The notes beneath the pieces are model-generated. The model saw nothing but the letters and a program-made list of their open reading frames with translations. It searched no databases and was not told the DNA's origin. Position numbers and translations under genes: made by a program. This document shows, piece after piece, positions 22,056-29,662 of a DNA stretch of 37,438 nucleotides; positions within the stretch are counted from its first letter, which is position 1; every line of letters starts with the position of its first letter. This DNA comes from Tannerellaceae bacterium (GTDB lineage: Bacteria > Bacteroidota > Bacteroidia > Bacteroidales > Tannerellaceae), in assembly GCA_031259845.1 (NCBI GenBank), contig JAIRKZ010000197.1:1-37438 (forward strand). Direction: 5' to 3'.

Positions 22056-22150
22056 CCGTGTGGAATCAGCCTTTTTCTGCGCGGAATCAGCCCGTTTCCG
22101 TGCGGAATCAGCCCGTTTCTGTGCGGAATCAGCCCGTTTCCGTGCGGAAA
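22056..22150. repeat. 21-bp tandem repeat array (about 4.5 units)
   Basis: The core GGAATCAG recurs at 22062, 22083, 22104 and 22125, with a last partial copy (GGAAATC) at 22146; the step is exactly 21 bp each time. Units read GTGCGGAATCAGCCCG followed by TTTC or TTTC-like ends, with C/T changes before GTGCGG. No spacers, no inverted arms. The sequence lies in the 700-bp gap between copA and the DUF362 gene. Several reading frames stay open only because 21 is a multiple of three; none has an ATG and they are not annotated as genes. Confidence 0.85.
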
Positions 22151-22279
22151 TCTCCCGGAACAAACCGCTTTTTTGCTTAGTAATCAGGTCTGGAGGAATC
22201 TGCCAATAAGGTTATGCGCCGTCTCAAACAACCTTCCCGCAAATTGGGCGGGCGCTCATGGTAAACCGGCAGGTATGTC

Positions 22280-22400
22280 TTCCTAACCTTCATGCTTGTG
22301 TATGAGGCAGGAGTTTCAGGGTCTCTTTCCCCATCTAAAACAGCCCGGATAATTTGCATCCCGCTTTGGCCCGTATTTGTTCATCAGCTTGCAAATTTTA
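22280..22400 (-). pseudogene. Relic of an IS110-type transposase
   Basis: On the minus strand one frame reads TGQSGMQIIRAVLDGERDPE around 22365-22310, which matches the conserved IS110/IS1111 transposase segment (GxSG...II.AI..GERDP..LA) as I remember it. A neighbouring frame just upstream reads LMNKYG, which could join it after a one-base shift. Downstream the similarity is lost within about 20 codons. There is no full gene, no clear ends and no start codon in context. It may mark an old insertion beside the 21-bp array. The identification rests on one short motif, so it is tentative. Confidence 0.45.
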
Positions 22401-22415
22401 TTTTTATTGCCTGCG

Positions 22416-22448
22416 TTTGAAAAAACCCGGATTTTTCATGTAATTTTG
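22416..22448 (+). promoter_or_regulatory. Promoter of the DUF362 operon
   Basis: TTTG (22416-22419), a 21-bp spacer, then TAATTTTG (22441-22448): a full match to the Bacteroidota pattern. Transcription should start near 22455, which supports ATG 22489 over the upstream GTG at 22450. Confidence 0.6.
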
Positions 22449-22488
22449 CGTGATATCATTTAACAATAATAATAATATCTACTATCCC

Positions 22489-23649
22489 ATGCAAAGACGT
22501 AAATTTTTCCGTTCACTCGCTTTAAGCGGCGCAGGCATTGCTTTGTCGCCCGTTATAAAGGCGGCTCCGGCTCCGGTTGTTTCCCAGGATAAGGTAAAAC
22601 CGGCCACTAACATTGCTGATGCTATAACGATTCCACGGAATCAACATTCCATGCCGGGAAAATATCCGGGAAAGGTGGTGAAAGCGAATTGCGATACCTG
22701 TATCGCAGACGGGAAACCTGCCGAAGCAGCCGCTTACGAAATGGTAAAATCGTGCATGCTAAAGCTAACCGGGGAGACAGATATAAAAAAAGCCTGGTTG
22801 CAATTTGTAACCCCCGAAGATGTGATTGGTATAAAGGTAAACCCGATTGGCGGTAAATTATTGTCTACCTCGCATGCAATAACCCAGTCGATAGTGAAAC
22901 AGTTGGAAGAAGCAGGTATTTCGCGAAGCAGGCTGGTTATCTGGGACAGGAGGGAAGAAGGGCTGGACGACGCCGGTTTTGATGAAGCCAATTATCCGGG
23001 CGTTACCTTTATGTCGACAGAATGTTACGACGAAAATAAAAGCTATATCAACAGCGAAGGCCGTTTCTACAGCGAAGACTGGATTGATAAAAACCAATTC
23101 TTCTTTGCCGATGTGGAAGGAGAATATGACGCCTATACATTACCTTATATGGTAAATGGCGGAAAATATTCTTATTTCTCAAAAATCTGTACGGAAAAGG
23201 TTACAAAGATAATCAATGTACCTGTCCTTAAAAATGCCGGAACCTCCATTACGGTATGTATGAAGAACCTGGCCTATGGCTCCATCACCAATACAGGGCG
23301 GCTCCATAAAGATTTATGGCATGAAACGTGTGCATACGCCTGCGCTTTCCTTCCGTTGCGCGATAAAGTGGCGTTAAATATTGTAGACGGGATAATGGGT
23401 TGCTTTGATGGAGGCCCCGCCGCCAATCCGCAATATATATGCCGCTACAATACGGTGCTGGCCGGGACAGACCCGGTGGCCGTAGACCGTATTTGCTACG
23501 ATATTGTAATAGCCAAACGTATTGAAGAGGGCGTGCAGGAAGAAGAAAAACCTGCCGGGCGCCGCTTTATGGAATTAGCACAGGAATTGCAGTTAGGAGT
23601 TGCAGACCGTGATAAGATAAACGTGATTGAGCTGACAGTTGGCAGTTAA
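22489..23649 (+). CDS. Tat-exported DUF362 domain protein
   Basis: A 386-residue protein that begins MQRRKFFRSLALSGAG, a twin-arginine signal, so it is probably folded with a cofactor before export to the periplasm. The body fits DUF362 (PF04015): EDVIGIKVNPIGG (about 110), AITQSIVKQLEEAG, LVIWDRREEGL, INVPVLKNAG (about 245), CMKNLAYGSI and the closing AGTDPVAVDRICYDIV (about 335-350). Nine or more Cys residues are scattered (including CDTC near 64), but no clear ferredoxin-type CxxCxxC is present. DUF362 proteins have no agreed function; some are fused to iron-sulfur domains. It starts an operon with the next gene, 13 bp away. Confidence 0.82.
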   Translation: MQRRKFFRSLALSGAGIALSPVIKAAPAPVVSQDKVKPATNIADAITIPRNQHSMPGKYPGKVVKANCDTCIADGKPAEAAAYEMVKSCMLKLTGETDIKKAWLQFVTPEDVIGIKVNPIGGKLLSTSHAITQSIVKQLEEAGISRSRLVIWDRREEGLDDAGFDEANYPGVTFMSTECYDENKSYINSEGRFYSEDWIDKNQFFFADVEGEYDAYTLPYMVNGGKYSYFSKICTEKVTKIINVPVLKNAGTSITVCMKNLAYGSITNTGRLHKDLWHETCAYACAFLPLRDKVALNIVDGIMGCFDGGPAANPQYICRYNTVLAGTDPVAVDRICYDIVIAKRIEEGVQEEEKPAGRRFMELAQELQLGVADRDKINVIELTVGS

Positions 23650-23662
23650 TAATGACAAGTGC

Positions 23663-24445
23663 ATGAAAAATAACGACATCCTATTATTTTTAATGATAAT
23701 AGCCGGTTGCTGCCTGTCAATTGCCGGCGGTTCCGCCCAGCAGGCAGAACTGAAGCGCGAGCGTGTTTTTACGGGTTCGGGATTGTATGGCTTTATGAAT
23801 GGCGGGGCCGACCAGTTTCTTGAATATGGCGTACAAAAACTGACAGCAAAAGATGTTATTTTTGAAGGAGAAGAATATAATATAGAAATATACGAAATGC
23901 CTTCCCCCGAAGACGCCTTCGGTATTTATTCGCTCCATACATTCAGATGCCTGCGGGCGGATACGCTGGGATGTATCGATTGTTTTTCGCCCTACCAGCT
24001 ACAGGCTGTTTCGGGTAATAACTATGTGTCGGTAGTTTTTCCCTCCGGCTCGGTCGTTGCCGGAGAGAATGCCGGTAAAGTACTCCGAATGTATGCGTCG
24101 ATGGATGACAATAGCCAGGCGCCGGCTATCCCGGCAGTCTTAAAAACCGGGCGCCCTTATTCGGGAAGGTTAAAATACCTCAAAGGCCCTTTGTCTGTAT
24201 CAGCGGCCGGTTCTTCCCTGTCCCGGCTTATGCAGGATATATCGTATACAGGAATTTGGTTTGAACAGGAAAGGCGCTCGAACAGTTACCGGGCGTTAAT
24301 ATACCCGGCCAATCAGGAAGATATGGAAAAAATAAAGAAAAAGATTCCCCCTTCCGGCATACTGGAACATACGGCGGATTATATTTACATATCCGGCCAT
24401 GAGAAAGAAGAAACAGAAGACAATCCCGGCATATTCGGCTTCTGA
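23663..24445 (+). CDS. DUF6599-like exported protein, partner of the DUF362 gene
   Basis: A 260-residue protein. The signal sequence contains both a possible lipobox (IAGC) and a later Sec site (GGSAQQ), so lipid attachment is uncertain. The segment GLYGFMNGGADQFLEYGVQKL (in two parts, about 37-57), then VEIYEMP-like IEIYEMPSPEDAFGIYSLH (about 75-93), matches the family with the pattern YxYIxGGAExFLxYG...EIYxMxxPxxAxGIYS that I know as DUF6599. Start ATG 23663 is chosen because it follows the DUF362 stop by 13 bp and begins a clean signal peptide; an upstream in-frame start would overlap. Function unknown; pairing with DUF362 suggests a shared periplasmic role. Confidence 0.7.
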   Translation: MKNNDILLFLMIIAGCCLSIAGGSAQQAELKRERVFTGSGLYGFMNGGADQFLEYGVQKLTAKDVIFEGEEYNIEIYEMPSPEDAFGIYSLHTFRCLRADTLGCIDCFSPYQLQAVSGNNYVSVVFPSGSVVAGENAGKVLRMYASMDDNSQAPAIPAVLKTGRPYSGRLKYLKGPLSVSAAGSSLSRLMQDISYTGIWFEQERRSNSYRALIYPANQEDMEKIKKKIPPSGILEHTADYIYISGHEKEETEDNPGIFGF

Positions 24446-24470
24446 TATGTATGTATGTTTGGCAGGCTAA

Positions 24471-24502
24471 TTTGTTTATTATTTAGAAAGTATATTTATT
24501 TG
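24471..24502 (+). promoter_or_regulatory. Possible promoter of the barrel-protein/priA unit
   Basis: TTTG (24471-24474), 20 bp, TTTATTTG (24495-24502), one base away from TAnnTTTG. The next gene starts 31 bases later at 24534. Confidence 0.4.
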
Positions 24503-24533
24503 CAAATCAATAATTATTTAAAACAATTGTAAT

Positions 24534-25163
24534 ATGAAAAAGATCGTAGGAATTGCGTTGATATCCTTAATGGCGCTACTCATTGTCCCGGTTAATGCAC
24601 AGGTTAGTTTCGGAGTAAAAGGCGGTTTGAATATTTCGTCGGTGCATTTTAATAATGAAATAGTAAGTTCAGAGAATATTACGGGTTTTAATATTGGCCC
24701 GATGCTTGAGATAATGGTTCCTTATGTGGGGGTAGGGGTAGACGCCGCTATTTTGTATTCCCAGAAAGGGATGGCAAACGCCAAGATGAAAGATGCCAGC
24801 AAAATAGGCGCCGACCAGGGAACAGACTACATCGATATTCCCGTTAATTTTAAATGGAAGTTTGGGCTTCCTGTAGTAAAAGGCTATTTAGCGGCAGGCC
24901 CATACGCCAGTTTTAAAGTAGCCGGGGAAAAAGTATGGAAGATACCTGGCATGATTGATTCCGAATTTGAAACCAAATCATTTGCCGCCGGATTAAATTT
25001 CGGATTGGGAGCAGAAGTTCTCCGACACATACAGGTAGGGTTTAATTATGAATTGGGTTTGACGAATAATTATAGCGGAGTAAACCCCGTTAGCTCGCTT
25101 CCGGACAACCAAATAGAAGGCAAACACCGCGGTTGGACTATTTCGGCGGCGATTCTGTTCTGA
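24534..25163 (+). CDS. Small outer membrane beta-barrel protein (PorT/OmpA-like barrel)
   Basis: A 209-residue protein with a Sec signal ending in VNAQ. The mature part opens with VSFGVKGGLNISS, a hallmark of the eight-stranded barrel family (OMP_b-brl_2, often named porin family or PorT-like), and alternates amphipathic strands to the end, where the last residue is Phe (ISAAILF), as is usual for BAM-dependent barrels. No enzyme motif is present. priA follows after 11 bp on the same strand. Confidence 0.85.
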   Translation: MKKIVGIALISLMALLIVPVNAQVSFGVKGGLNISSVHFNNEIVSSENITGFNIGPMLEIMVPYVGVGVDAAILYSQKGMANAKMKDASKIGADQGTDYIDIPVNFKWKFGLPVVKGYLAAGPYASFKVAGEKVWKIPGMIDSEFETKSFAAGLNFGLGAEVLRHIQVGFNYELGLTNNYSGVNPVSSLPDNQIEGKHRGWTISAAILF

Positions 25164-25174
25164 CAGTACCGGAT

Positions 25175-27640
25175 ATGAAATACGCGGACGTAATACTCCC
25201 CCTGCCATTAGAAAATAGTTATACCTATAGTATCCCTTCCGATTTGGAGAAAGCAATTGTGCCGGGCTGCCGCGTACTTGTTCATTTTGGGAAAAGAAAA
25301 TATTATACGGGAATTGTAATGCTGGTGCATGAGCGTTCGCCTGATTCCGGGTTTGAAATAAAAGAGATATACGCATTATTGGATGCAACCCCGGCGCTCA
25401 GGCGCCCGCAATTACGTTTCTGGCAATGGATAGCGTCTTATTATTTATGTAAGTTGGGCGATGTATATAAGGCTGCCGTACCTTCCGGATTGAAATTAGA
25501 GAGTGAAACGGTTGTTTGCTGGAATGAATTATTTGAAGCAGACGCTCCCTTACGACGCAATGAGCAATCGGTAGCAGACGCCTTTGGCGCAAAAAATCAA
25601 TTAACCATTTCCGAACTGGAAAAGAAAACAGGTTTACGAAATGTTGTGGCTGCCATAACATCGCTCATGGATCGCGGAGCGGTAAAGATAAATGAAGAAG
25701 TAAAACGTGGCTTTACACCCAAAATGCAAACGTTTATCCGTTTGGCTGCACGCTATCATGATGAATCAAAACTGCAAGACGTTTTTTCGGCATTAAAACG
25801 AGCACCTAAACAGGAAGCGTTATTACTTTATTACTTAAATATCAGCCATGCCTTAAATCCCATATTAGCGCAGGAACTAAGCAAAAAAGAACTTATAAGC
25901 AAAAGCGGCGGTTCCAATGCTTCCATATTGGATGTACTGATAAAGCGGGGAATACTTGAAAGCTATGAGAAAGAAGTTGGCCGGCTGCAGGTATCTGTTT
26001 GCCGGCTGCAAGCGCTTACTCCTTTAACTGCCAGCCAGAAGAAAGCATACCATGAAATTCATGACGCCTTCAAAACCAGGGACGTTTGTTTACTGCATGG
26101 CGTGACGTCCAGCGGGAAAACAGAAATATATACCTGGTTAATAGATGAAGTGCTTAAACAGGGGCGCCAGGTTCTTTACCTTTTACCCGAAATAGCCATA
26201 ACAACTCAAATCACCGAGCGGCTGGCCGGATTGTTTGGCGATAAACTGCTGGTTTATCATTCGAAGTTTTCGGATAACGAAAGAGTGGAGATTTGGAACA
26301 AACTGCTTTATGAGTGTACGCCCAGGCTTATTCTTGGCGTAAGGTCTTCTCTTTTTCTTCCTTTCAAAGATTTGGGATTGATCATTGTAGATGAAGAACA
26401 TGAGAATACCTATAAGCAACAGGAGCCAGCGCCTCGTTACCATGCCCGTAACGCCGCTATTATGCTGGCCAGTATGCATGGGGGAAAAACCCTGTTAGCC
26501 TCGGCTACTCCTTCCATTGATTCGTATTATAATGCAACAACCGGAAAATACGGATTGGTAGAACTAACGGCCCGTTTCGGCGAATCTCCGGCGCCTGAAA
26601 TTATTCCCGTAGACATTAAAGAACTGAAACGGAAGAAAATAATGAAAGACACTCTCTTTTCTCCTTTATTAACCAAGCAGATACATGCAGCTTTGGAAAA
26701 GGGAGAACAAAGCATCCTTTTCCAGAATCGCCGGGGCTTTGCGCCTGTGATAGAATGCAGGGAGTGTGGCTGGACGCCTCATTGCGTGAATTGTGATGTA
26801 AGCCTGACGTATCATAAATATCATAACCGGCTCGAATGCCATTATTGCGGATACAGGGAATCGCTACCCGGACAATGCCCTCAATGCCAAAGTACGGAAT
26901 TGAAAATGATAGGCTTTGGTACGGAAAAGATAGAAGAAGAAGTAGCCTCGCTGTTTCCTTCTGCCAGAGTAGAACGGTTGGATTTTGATTCGGCCAAAAC
27001 CCGTAATGCCTATGAGCGGATTATCTCCGATTTTGAAAAAGGGAAAACAAACATATTGATAGGAACCCAGATGCTATCTAAAGGACTGGATTTTGCTAAT
27101 GTAGGGGTAGTAGGGATACTTAACGCGGACAGTTTGATGAATTATCCCGATTTCCGTGCTCACGAACGGGCTTTCCAGTTGATTATACAGGTAAGCGGAC
27201 GTGCCGGAAGAAGGGACAGGCGCGGTGTTGTAGTGCTACAAACATCACAACCGGAACACCCCATTATCCGCATGGCGCAGCAATTTGCTTATAAAGAGAT
27301 GGTGAATCTCCAACTTAGCGAGCGGAGCATGTTCCACTATCCGCCCTATTACCGGCTGATTGTAGTGGCGCTTCGCAGCCGGAATGAATCTGTTTTGGAA
27401 GAGATGTCGGCATTGCATGCTAATACACTACGCGCCCGTTTCGGAGAGCGGGTATTGGGGCCGGTTATTCCGCCGGTTACAAGAGTACAAACCCTCCATG
27501 TCAGAAAAATCCTTCTGAAAATAGAAGCCACAGCAGCTATTGCTCCCGTACGCGAAATAATAGAAAGCGTCCATACCCAGATGCAAGGATACCTTCCATT
27601 TAAGCAACTATTAGTCTACTATGATGTAGACCCGGTATAG
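25175..27640 (+). CDS. priA: Primosomal protein N' (PriA helicase)
   Basis: An 821-residue superfamily 2 DNA helicase that reloads the replisome at stalled forks. The N-terminal DNA-binding part begins MKYADVILPLPLENSY. Walker A is GVTSSGKTEIY (Lys315), Walker B is DEEH (Asp406), and the zinc-binding cysteines run from CRECGWTPHCVNC to CHYCGYRE and CPQC (about 525-575). The helicase motif GTQMLSKGLDF lies near 630, and Q-x-x-GRAGR appears as VSGRAGRRD. The start is ATG 25175; an upstream TTG would overlap the barrel gene. Full length and intact. Confidence 0.96.
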   Translation: MKYADVILPLPLENSYTYSIPSDLEKAIVPGCRVLVHFGKRKYYTGIVMLVHERSPDSGFEIKEIYALLDATPALRRPQLRFWQWIASYYLCKLGDVYKAAVPSGLKLESETVVCWNELFEADAPLRRNEQSVADAFGAKNQLTISELEKKTGLRNVVAAITSLMDRGAVKINEEVKRGFTPKMQTFIRLAARYHDESKLQDVFSALKRAPKQEALLLYYLNISHALNPILAQELSKKELISKSGGSNASILDVLIKRGILESYEKEVGRLQVSVCRLQALTPLTASQKKAYHEIHDAFKTRDVCLLHGVTSSGKTEIYTWLIDEVLKQGRQVLYLLPEIAITTQITERLAGLFGDKLLVYHSKFSDNERVEIWNKLLYECTPRLILGVRSSLFLPFKDLGLIIVDEEHENTYKQQEPAPRYHARNAAIMLASMHGGKTLLASATPSIDSYYNATTGKYGLVELTARFGESPAPEIIPVDIKELKRKKIMKDTLFSPLLTKQIHAALEKGEQSILFQNRRGFAPVIECRECGWTPHCVNCDVSLTYHKYHNRLECHYCGYRESLPGQCPQCQSTELKMIGFGTEKIEEEVASLFPSARVERLDFDSAKTRNAYERIISDFEKGKTNILIGTQMLSKGLDFANVGVVGILNADSLMNYPDFRAHERAFQLIIQVSGRAGRRDRRGVVVLQTSQPEHPIIRMAQQFAYKEMVNLQLSERSMFHYPPYYRLIVVALRSRNESVLEEMSALHANTLRARFGERVLGPVIPPVTRVQTLHVRKILLKIEATAAIAPVREIIESVHTQMQGYLPFKQLLVYYDVDPV

Positions 27641-27658
27641 AACTGAATGCTACTATGC

Positions 27659-28033
27659 CTATCTTTTTGTGCTTACACCGGTAAACTCGATAAGTTGCGC
27701 AGTAACCGTTATCTTTTTTTTGCCAACAATGAAGAGTATTGACCGGTGTTCTTCAACGATTTCATTCACTAAAGCACGTGATTTTCCTATCATATCGGTC
27801 TGTTGGAGTATTTGCGCTTTTGCCTCGGCAATCATAGCGCTTTGCGACATACCGCCAAATCCAAAAATGTAAAAGGTTTCAGACGTACCTTGAACATTAG
27901 AAACAACACGAAAGTTCCGCTCCGACAGTATCACATTTGTATTATTTACATTTGCATTATGAGTTAATCCGTTATGAAACCCGCAACCGGTAAATAAAAG
28001 AGCCGGAAGTAAGAATAAATAAATCTTTTTCAT
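27659..28033 (-). CDS. Small lipoprotein (DUF6567-like)
   Basis: A 124-residue protein with a lipoprotein signal (LLFTGC). It contains NTNVILSERNFRVVSNVQGTSE (in parts) and a Gly/Phe-rich turn (YIFGFGGMS), followed by AEAKAQILQQ and a C-terminal strand pair (KKKITVTAQLIEF). The pattern resembles the DUF6567 group of short Bacteroidales lipoproteins. Function unknown. It is convergent to priA with an 18-bp gap, and has its own candidate promoter. Confidence 0.65.
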   Translation of the reverse strand: MKKIYLFLLPALLFTGCGFHNGLTHNANVNNTNVILSERNFRVVSNVQGTSETFYIFGFGGMSQSAMIAEAKAQILQQTDMIGKSRALVNEIVEEHRSILFIVGKKKITVTAQLIEFTGVSTKR

Positions 28034-28059
28034 TGATGTATAATTTGTTGATTATTGTA

Positions 28060-28076
28060 ATATTTGAACAAATATA
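28060..28076 (-). promoter_or_regulatory. Palindrome over a -7 element, upstream of the small lipoprotein gene
   Basis: ATATTTG-AA-CAAATAT is a perfect palindrome (28060-28075). Its right arm is part of TATATTTG on the minus strand (28076-28069), a perfect -7 element. No clear -33 element is seen. It may be an operator or chance symmetry in AT-rich DNA. Confidence 0.35.
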
Positions 28077-28183
28077 GCAAATATTTCAATAAAAAGATAG
28101 AGGTACAACTATCGAATAGTTAAAAGTGGTTAGAACGCCTGTAAAACGGCAAGCTATTGGAGTATGACCGAAAAAACGAAAAA

Positions 28184-28252
28184 AAACCATTATAATGGTT
28201 TACCAAAGACACTATAATGGTTTACTGAAGAGATTATAATGAAAAAGCCGGA
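28184..28252. repeat. 22-bp repeat element (about 3 units) with a perfect palindrome
   Basis: TATAAT recurs at 28191, 28213 and 28235, an exact 22-bp step. The first two units share TATAATGGTTTAC; the third has decayed after TATAATG. The first unit is part of an 18-bp perfect palindrome, AAACCATTATAATGGTTT (28184-28201). On the minus strand this palindrome is followed by a run of T residues, so it may also act as the terminator of the gene at 28300-29445. Confidence 0.7.
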
Positions 28253-28299
28253 GCAAAAGTACCGGAATACAACGGTCTTTCTAATACTAAAAACGGAGA

Positions 28300-29445
28300 T
28301 TAAAATTCTAAGCCGATTTTTATACTTATACCTCCGTTATTCTTCTTGTAGGTGTTGATAAGATTGTTTTTTGTATCTCTGTATGAGAGGTCAAACATCT
28401 GCATAGTATAACCAAGCGAAAGATTAACGGCAAATGATGAAGATGCTACATACTTCACGCCGATAGAAGGAGCTACGTAGAAACCGGCGCCTGCTATCTT
28501 TGTTTCTGTTTTCAATCTCTTTTCATTGTCAGTATTTATATTGAGTTTAGTGCTTGCCAATCCCATGCTGTATCCGGCTTTCAGTCCGGCAAACGGAATG
28601 ATTTGCCCTTCTGTTATAAAATTATATCGAACGTCTACAAAAATGGGTAGCGTGGTTGAGATATTTAATGAATCTGCCGTTTTTGCCATAACATCTTTAG
28701 GCCCTCCGATATTGTCAGCAACGTAGCTGCTGTTTTTATAGAGACCATCGCTATAAAGGTTAACGCCAAGTCCTATACCTACAAAAAGGGATGAATTGAC
28801 TTGATAACCGTGGCTTGTAGTAACTTCAATCCGGCTGGAAGAGAGGTCGCCCATCTTCATGATATACCCGGCGTCAAAGAAACCTCTGTATCCGCTTATT
28901 TCGGGCAGGGGTGCATCCAATGGCTGTGTGTCTGGGGTGGTTTTTACTGCGTATGGGTTCCCCGGGGCCGTTTGTGTTCTTGGCGTTGCCCTTCTTTCGG
29001 GGGGAGTTGTTTGTTGGTCGGGTACAGCCGTTCTTGGTCTTTGTGCCGTCCTGTCGCCCGAAACAACTTCCTTTAAGGTTCTTTCGGTGAAATAAACGAT
29101 ACTTCTGTTAGGCGTTTCTATTTTCATTTCCCCTCCTTCCTGCAACTCGGTTAACTGTCCTGTAATTATACTGCCGTTGCGCAGGTAAACGGTTACCGGG
29201 TTTCTGAAGTTTCTTAATGTAGGCAATACCTTTTGACTACCTATTTCTTTTACCGCTTTACGGGTAAAATAGATAACGCTCCCGTTTGTAGTTTTTATAT
29301 ATAACCTTTGCCCGTCTCCCACATCTACAAGCTCGCCTCTGATAATGCTGCCATTCATCAGTTCTATAACAGTTTCATCTGTCTCCTGAGACAGTGCAAC
29401 CAATGTAGTCGCTAATAAAGCAAAAAGGAATACTATCTTTTTCAT
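28300..29445 (-). CDS. Exported protein with two Sm-like repeats and an outer membrane barrel
   Basis: A 381-residue protein with a Sec signal ending near LSQE. Two copies of a small beta-unit follow: IELMNGSIIRGELVDVG...NGSVIYFTRKAVKEI (about 26-67) and VYLRNGSIITGQLTELQ...NRSIVYFTERTLKEV (about 83-124). The NGS-hydrophobic-x-G pattern resembles Sm-like or SH3-like barrels. Then comes a Pro/Thr/Arg-rich linker (about 128-180) and a C-terminal beta-barrel (about 185-381) ending in Phe. It is a single gene with a good promoter. Function unknown; the layout suggests a barrel with periplasmic binding modules. Confidence 0.7.
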   Translation of the reverse strand: MKKIVFLFALLATTLVALSQETDETVIELMNGSIIRGELVDVGDGQRLYIKTTNGSVIYFTRKAVKEIGSQKVLPTLRNFRNPVTVYLRNGSIITGQLTELQEGGEMKIETPNRSIVYFTERTLKEVVSGDRTAQRPRTAVPDQQTTPPERRATPRTQTAPGNPYAVKTTPDTQPLDAPLPEISGYRGFFDAGYIMKMGDLSSSRIEVTTSHGYQVNSSLFVGIGLGVNLYSDGLYKNSSYVADNIGGPKDVMAKTADSLNISTTLPIFVDVRYNFITEGQIIPFAGLKAGYSMGLASTKLNINTDNEKRLKTETKIAGAGFYVAPSIGVKYVASSSFAVNLSLGYTMQMFDLSYRDTKNNLINTYKKNNGGISIKIGLEF

Positions 29446-29479
29446 ATAAAGTTTTATTTCTTTTTTTGAATAATTACGA

Positions 29480-29487
29480 CAAAGATA
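29480..29487 (-). promoter_or_regulatory. -7 promoter element for the gene at 28300-29445
   Basis: TATCTTTG on the minus strand fits TAnnTTTG exactly. Transcription would start near 29473, giving a leader of about 28 bases. The -33 region holds no clear TTTG. Confidence 0.45.
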
Positions 29488-29662
29488 TAAAAAGCAATGA
29501 GTTTGTTTGAATTTTAAGAATAAAAAATGGCGGATGTTTCTGTTTTAACACATTAAGAGATTAAATTAATAGGCAGATTGATAAACTATATGAACATACG
29601 GACTGTTTGTATAAGTAGATACTATTACATTTATCGAAAACTTATAAAAGTTTGTATATGCC

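Noticed and set aside
21978..22209. Open frames on both strands over the 21-bp array (heptads such as KRADSAR or RAESARF)
   Set aside because: Same reason: a 21-bp repeat without stops gives five open frames out of six. No ATG start and no similarity to a gene family.
22177..22359. A separate 60-codon gene on the minus strand
   Set aside because: Its first third matches a transposase interior segment, and the remainder has no family features; treated as a relic.
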